The position numbers and the translations under genes were made by a program. A DNA stretch of 64,000 bases, from assembly GCA_009739215.1 (NCBI GenBank), contig VSJF01000013.1, positions 496,001 to 560,000 on the forward strand, written 5' to 3'. Below the pieces are notes generated by a model that made no database searches, was not told the origin of the DNA, and saw only the letters and a program-made list of their open reading frames with translations. The stretch comes from Floccularia luteovirens. Lineage: Eukaryota > Basidiomycota > Agaricomycetes > Agaricales > Squamanitaceae. This document shows positions 59,034-64,000 of this stretch, piece after piece (position 1 is the stretch's first letter; every line of letters starts with the position of its first letter).

Positions 59034-60320
59034 ATGGCTACCGTTGGTTCAATCACTCGTCAAATCGCTACCTTAGAGCTAAATCAGAAGAAATCGAACT
59101 CCTTGCTCACAAAACATGCCCCCCAACAACCAGCTACTTCAAAGCTCCTGACGAAGTTTGCCGCACCAAATCCTTTCAACACCACTGCTCCTAGTTCATC
59201 GTCTGCTACATCAACGCTTGATATTGGTCGGTACGATGGCGGTCTGGAAATTGACAACGAGAAGAGAGGGGAGATGGTCTATGGTGAGGCAGCAGTAGAT
59301 CTAGCACTAGACTCTAGTACATCCAGGTATGTTGAGTTCTGGCGTGAAGTGCTTTAGTACTAATTATCCTGAATTGCCTCCAGCAAATATCCAACACGCG
59401 AATGGAGCTTACATGACTTTGATATGGGAAGGCCGCTTGGGAAAGGAAAGTTTGGGCGTGTGTACATGGTACGAACCAAGTCAGCGCCGCGATACATCCT
59501 TGCCTTGAAGACATTATACAAATCAGAGATCGTGCAATCCAAAGTTGAGAAACAGATACGTCGAGAGATCGAGATACAGCAAAACTTGCGTCATCCACAT
59601 GTCCTACGTCTATATGGATTCTTCCACGACGAGAAACGCATCTTCCTAATGCTAGAATTTGCCGGGAAAGGGGAGCTCTACAAACAACTCGCGAAACACG
59701 GCTGTTTTTCTGAAAAGCGCAGTTCTCGTTATATTGACCAGATGGCGGACGCCTTGATATACCTGCATAGCAAGCATGTGATCCATCGTGATATTAAGCC
59801 AGAGAATCTTTTGCTCGGGATCAATGGAGAATTGAAAATTGGTGATTTTGGATGGAGCGTTCATGCACCCGGTAACCGACGAATGACACTCTGTGGTACG
59901 CTGGACTACCTACCGCCAGAGATGGTGGAGGGGAAGGAACACAATGAGCGCGTGGACCATTGGGCGCTAGGGGTTCTTACTTATGAGTTCTTGGTCGGCA
60001 ATCCTCCCTTCGAAGATAGGAGCAGCGTCAATAGTATGTGGCCAGTTATTTCTTATTAAGACGCTTTATTGACCTATTACAGATACCTACAGACGAATAG
60101 CGAAAGTGGATCTGAAATTTCCCTCTACAGTTTCCAAAGAGGCACGAGACCTCATTGCCAAGGTTTGTTCATTACTTCAACTCGGAACTAGTCATTTATA
60201 AATCCCCAACAGCTTCTTCAGTATGATCCACTGAAACGCCTTCCTCTTGTTGAAGTCCTTCGTCATCCATGGATTGTTAAATACCGACCTCGTGGTGTCA
60301 TACGGGAGAGTGCTACATAG
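59034..60320 (+). CDS. IPL1: Aurora kinase
   Basis: Mitotic Ser/Thr kinase of the chromosomal passenger complex, controlling kinetochore attachment. Four exons (59034-59326, 59384-60033, 60083-60162, 60213-60320) give 376 residues. About 105 N-terminal residues are low complexity and regulatory. The kinase domain has [17 protein letters not shown], the Lys in [30 protein letters not shown], the activation loop [19 protein letters not shown] typical of Auroras, and HPWIVKYRP near the end. The start at 59034 ([17 protein letters not shown]) suits the family; an upstream Met at 58974 is in frame but would add an atypical N terminus. Fungi usually have one Aurora, so this should be the sole copy. 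Confidence 0.95.
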
Positions 60321-60618
60321 TTGACCCGCTCGACGCAGATATTCAGTGTATTTTGTATTGGAAGTTATGTGCTGTCCCAAATCTGTTGATGCACTTAGAA
60401 TGCATCTCTTGCTGACTTAAGGTTATACGGAGGATTCTTAATCTATGACCCTCAATAAAAACAGAAGTTGGGTATTAGATGACCTCTGGTAATGGGTGAA
60501 GATCCTGAATAGGAATTGGGCATATCATGATCATTTCCACAATTTAGTATACAGTGCCTGTATCTATTCTTAATACACCCCTCCCTGAAATACGGAATCG
60601 AAATATTGGCGGGGGACA
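60321..60618. other. Convergent 3' region
   Basis: 298 bp between the stops of the Aurora gene (+) and the esterase gene (-). It holds both 3' UTRs and no ORF of interest. Confidence 0.4.
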
Positions 60619-62324
60619 TCACCAGATCGTACTCCCAAGTGTCTGCCCGACTTGTTGGCCGAAGATCTTGTGGGCTGCACCTGTACCAATCGTTGTCATG
60701 AGCTCATAATTTCTCAGAACTAGGGAAATGACTTACTAGATGGATGGTAGTTATTCCTAAAATGAACAGGTCGAGGTCGTTACATCTGTCATTGAAAGAG
60801 GAAAAAAAACTTACCCCCAGAATATGCCAGTGCCAGTTCCGTAGGAAGTGGCATCTTTGAATCCATATTGAGTCGGTGAGTTCAAAATGGTGGTGAAAGC
60901 AGCGTTGGAGTCCCATATCCAAGTTTGCACCTGTAATTCGCAATGGTTCAATCTATTGGTATACAAGGAAATGTGAGGGGTCGTAACATACTCCACTGTT
61001 GTTGGCTTTAAAGGATGACACCTTGGCAGCGAGCTTGCTGTTGAACCCAGCAATTACGTTTTTTTCAGCTGCTTGAGCGGAGGCCGCTTGTGCCAGCATC
61101 TGGTTATCATCATTCAATCAACTATTATCTATGCAAGAGCAAGAGCACTGGGCTATCTTACCAATGGAGATCGGTCGATTGGTGGAACATTGACGAAAAG
61201 GAAATTTCGTGCACCAGCGTTGCTGTTCCCTTGTGAGTGCAATGAATAACTTTCGAGGAATATCCTTACTACTATAGTAAACATAGTTTTCACTTCTAAG
61301 AACTTTAACAGATATACTAAAAGGTGAGAAACTCACTAGTTTTTGTACCAGTGCGAATTCTGCATTCAAAAGCGTATCAGAGAACCTAACCCCAAAAAAC
61401 ATGCTTAGTTCCTTACACGATACATCCTCAAGAAAATTATACGCACGCATTCCGATCACCACTCAAATAATAGCTGTTTCCGATATCATTAATCCCAATC
61501 CAAATCGAGAACAACGCATTCGAACTAGTCCAAGGGGTAGACGCAGGCTTGCTCGCAACAGAATTCAAGAATTGGTTCACCTGATCCGTAAGTGACAACA
61601 CAGTTGGTTCATAAGGTGTGACCAAAGAGGCATCGATAGTTGCTCCGCCATAAGCGTAGTTATATGTGAAGATGAGCGATCTGTTGTTTGCGGTGGTGAC
61701 GTAGTCTACCCAGTTTTCACCCCCGGTTGCTGTATAGCCAGGATAAGGTGGGTTGCCCAAGGGGTTTCCGACTGTGGGTAAAGTTCCTGTAGGAGTGAAT
61801 CCGGTTTGGGTGTACGAATCTCCGCTAAAAGGAGGGATTCATTTGAATGCGAAGTCCGATGAGTGACTGATCCGAAAACCTACAAGCTGAACCAGTAGTT
61901 GGCTTTGACCGAGCTGGTAGGGGCTGGTCCGGAAGGGTTTGACGGTGTAGGCGTCGTTGGTTGGGGTGGGAGCACTGTGGATGGGATACATTGACTGTAG
62001 ACTGTATCCTGTTTATAAAATAGATCGTTTAATTTGTGTTGATTACTAACAGTCGTTCATCTTCGTGCATACGGTCCTAAGATTCAACTAATGAGTACCA
62101 CATCAAGTGTCCACAGCTCAGTACCTACCCAGATACGCATACAGTCGGGCCAGTGTATCCTATTCCACCACCTAGTGACAAGGTTCAATTGGCTTTAAAT
62201 CATCCAGAATACAATCGGAAAGGTAAGATAACCTACATTGACCCCACACAGTTTGTTGCTGAGCTACAGCAAGGGGCAAAACTACCAGTAAAATAGCGAA
62301 AGGAGTCGAAAGTGTCACAAACAT
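60619..62324 (-). CDS. CBM1-GDSL secreted esterase (CE16-like)
   Basis: Predicted extracellular acetyl esterase on plant cell-wall polysaccharide. It starts MFVTLSTPFAILLVVLPLAVA (signal peptide), followed by a fungal cellulose-binding module: QQTVWGQCGGIGYTGPTVCV, GTVCTKMNDFYSQCIP. The four Cys and aromatic residues are as in CBM1, encoded across three or four short exons. After a Pro/Thr/Ser linker comes the GDSL domain: FSFGDSYTQTGFTP (nucleophile Ser), NYAYGGATIDASL, IWIGINDIGNSYY, VPPIDRSPLML and NNYHPSSAAHKIFGQQVGQ (Asp-x-x-His-like end). This domain order is typical of basidiomycete wood- and litter-decay secretomes. Splice sites in the CBM part keep the Cys pattern. It is convergent with the Aurora kinase gene. 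Confidence 0.93.
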
Positions 62325-63000
62325 TCTGTTCGATTTTCAGGTTCCTGAAACAGAAGAAGTCACTTACAATTCCACAACTTGGCCCTTTTATTCACCACAA
62401 TAAATGCCTTGCGGGATTTCCGGTACACAGTACAATGTCCCGGCATTCATCCGAGAAAGAAAAAGCATTTTTCCATCGCATGTACACAATAGAGTAGAAT
62501 CCAGCGACTATTGAGATATTTCGAAAGTAAATCGGACATTTGCAATGCCTATTCATATGACGATACATTTCGTATTGTGACATCTACTATCTTGTGACAG
62601 GCCACAGACTCAACGTCTCAGGCAAGTTATTTAGAAACCAGGTCTACCTCAACGGAAGTGGTTTCCGGCAAGCTTTGGAGAGTGTTCTTCTACAAAAGAA
62701 CCCATGACTGATGCGTTTGACATGACTGGTCAGAGGATAAGAAAGAATCAGAAAGAACCTCAGCAAATTCCATAAAAAGCGCTGGTCAGGTCTACTCGGA
62801 ACAAATTCTTGTCCAGTGCATGATCCTGTTATTGTCCGAACATGATCCGTATTTGGTCTGTGGCCATTTCATAGATGTTTCTGCATTATTCTGCGTTTTA
62901 GCAACTGCACGAAGAATGGGTAAAATCTATCTATCTATTCTATTCTATCCAATATAATCCAATAAAGTCCTCCCCCACTATGATACCCCAAAAAAGGAAG
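62325..63000. other. Intergenic, esterase promoter
   Basis: No gene is seen. The part next to 62325 should hold the esterase promoter. Short ORFs are unremarkable. Confidence 0.4.
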
Positions 63001-63084
63001 CTTATGCAATACATGTTTATATCAGATGTGACACTACCAAAAACAGTAACTTATCCAATGTTCACACATACCCTGGGAAAATCA

Positions 63085-63710
63085 AGTTTTTGTTGAGCAG
63101 TGCCCTTTCACACAATGATAGAGAGGACTGCCTTACCTGGGATGCTTACTTGCTTACTGGGACTGTGTGCTACTGACTATCATGACCTTATCTGTTATGA
63201 CCTTATTTAGACTCATATTATCTCCCTGAACTTTAGCACTTGTGTGTGCCTCGTTTCTGCCTTGTTCCTCCAACATTTTTGTATGTTTCATCTTTGTTCT
63301 TCTATATAACTTGGAACTCCTTCTTATGACTAGTAGTACTTCAATATGACTTATAGCTGACTCAATGTTATGACCTTATCTAGACTCCTTGATATTCCTG
63401 GACTTTAGAATATGTGTATGCCACATTCTGCCTTGTTTTCCACTCTTGTTGTACATTTCACCTGTATGACTCTTATATTTGTTGAGCAGCCATCTGTGCA
63501 GTGCACAGTGATAGAGACTCAAGCTTCTTACCTTGTGCTTACTTAATCTTACACTTAGGGTTAGTGTTACCGTTAGGGGTTGATACGTTGTCGTTTACTG
63601 GTCTTTGTTGAGCAGCCATGTGTGCAAGACACAGTGGAGGAACTCAAAGATCTTACCTTGTGCTTACTTAGATCACACCTTACAGTTAGTGTTACTACTA
63701 CTACCTATAG
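63085..63710. repeat. Diverged direct repeats (TTGTTGAGCAG units)
   Basis: Three units beginning TGTTGAGCAG, at about 63091, 63480 and 63606, share blocks such as the CACA-GTG-ATAGAGA stretch, TTACCTTGTGCTTACTT and a CTTA end. Between them, two further blocks (from about 63190 and 63370) share TTATGACCTTAT-TAGACTC, GAACTTTAG/GGACTTTAG, GTGTGTATGCC-like and TGCCTTGTT. This is an interspersed direct-repeat field, perhaps the end of a transposable element. No coding sequence is recognised. Confidence 0.6.
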
Positions 63711-63892
63711 AATAGGACAAGGTATCTATTCGCATAAGAGTGTCCTTATATACAGTTCTAGCTGTATGTACATATTTGCATAAGGGGTCCGTGCTATGTC
63801 CAGTCATAGTCACATGTCTACTTCATAGAACCTTGTAGAAGGTTATAGAACATGCTTAGTCATACTGCACGTGATGCATGGGGCATATGTGA

Positions 63893-63970
63893 GTGTAGTC
63901 ATGTGACATATCATGTGACATATCATCTGACTCATCACCTGACGAATTATGTAATCCATCATGTGATTGT
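63893..63970. repeat. Short 12-bp-type tandem repeat near the window end
   Basis: The units GTGACATATCAT, GTGACATATCAT, CTGACTCATCAC, CTGACGAATTAT and a final ATCATGTGATTG follow each other. The first two are identical and later units diverge. It lies next to the direct-repeat field and may belong to the same element or to a repetitive LTR edge that continues beyond the window. Confidence 0.6.
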
Positions 63971-64000
63971 GCTGACGCAACAGTCTTGTTGTTGGGGTGT

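Noticed and set aside
1..64000. CRISPR array, operon or bacterial-type ribosome binding sites
   Set aside because: No regularly spaced identical repeats with unique spacers; gene structure is clearly eukaryotic.

Overview
The window is nuclear DNA of a filamentous basidiomycete, most likely an Agaricomycete (mushroom-forming fungus). Genes are cut by many short introns, mostly about 45-75 nt with GT-AG ends. The products are eukaryotic: an Aurora kinase, a septation kinase with armadillo repeats, the checkpoint clamp protein Hus1, a Pep12-type syntaxin, the beta subunit of the mitochondrial processing peptidase and mitochondrial ribosomal protein uL5. They sit beside enzymes typical of mushroom genomes: a CBM1-linked GDSL esterase, a BBE-type FAD oxidase, an M64 metallopeptidase and S41-like secreted proteases. 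I cannot name the species.

Layout. 0.3-4.0 kb: guanine deaminase (-) diverging from a small secreted protein built of two copies of one cysteine-containing domain (+). 4-10.4 kb: a gene-poor stretch with only weak gene remnants, ending in a likely 36-residue Gly/Ser peptide gene. 11.3-14.5 kb: an alpha/beta hydrolase and a Utp30/Cic1-type ribosome-biogenesis protein (both -). 15.7-18 kb: an M64 metallopeptidase (+). 18.6-25.4 kb: an 803-residue low-complexity protein ending in a CaaX box, mitochondrial uL5, and a Dal5-type MFS transporter (all -). 25.4-27.8 kb: relics, including a Ty1/copia-like fragment and a broken secreted-protein fragment. 27.8-41.6 kb: a dense housekeeping block with the SepH/Cdc7 kinase, Pep12, PIG-X/Pbn1, Hus1, a Maf pyrophosphatase, an unrecognised HTH protein and MsrA; several are divergent pairs with promoters under 200 bp. 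41.7-48.2 kb: FAD oxidase (-), aldo-keto reductase (+) and class III CoA-transferase (-), a possible small catabolic cluster. 49.2-58.8 kb: two S41-like protease copies flank the mitochondrial processing peptidase; the first looks intact and the second is a pseudogene. 59-62.3 kb: Aurora kinase and the CBM1-GDSL esterase. 62.3-64 kb: non-coding sequence dominated by diverged direct repeats.

Most genes are ordinary core genes with no shared pathway. Exon boundaries were worked out by hand from splice signals, reading phase and protein-family sense. Where complete exon lists are given, their lengths sum to an open frame. No similarity search was possible.
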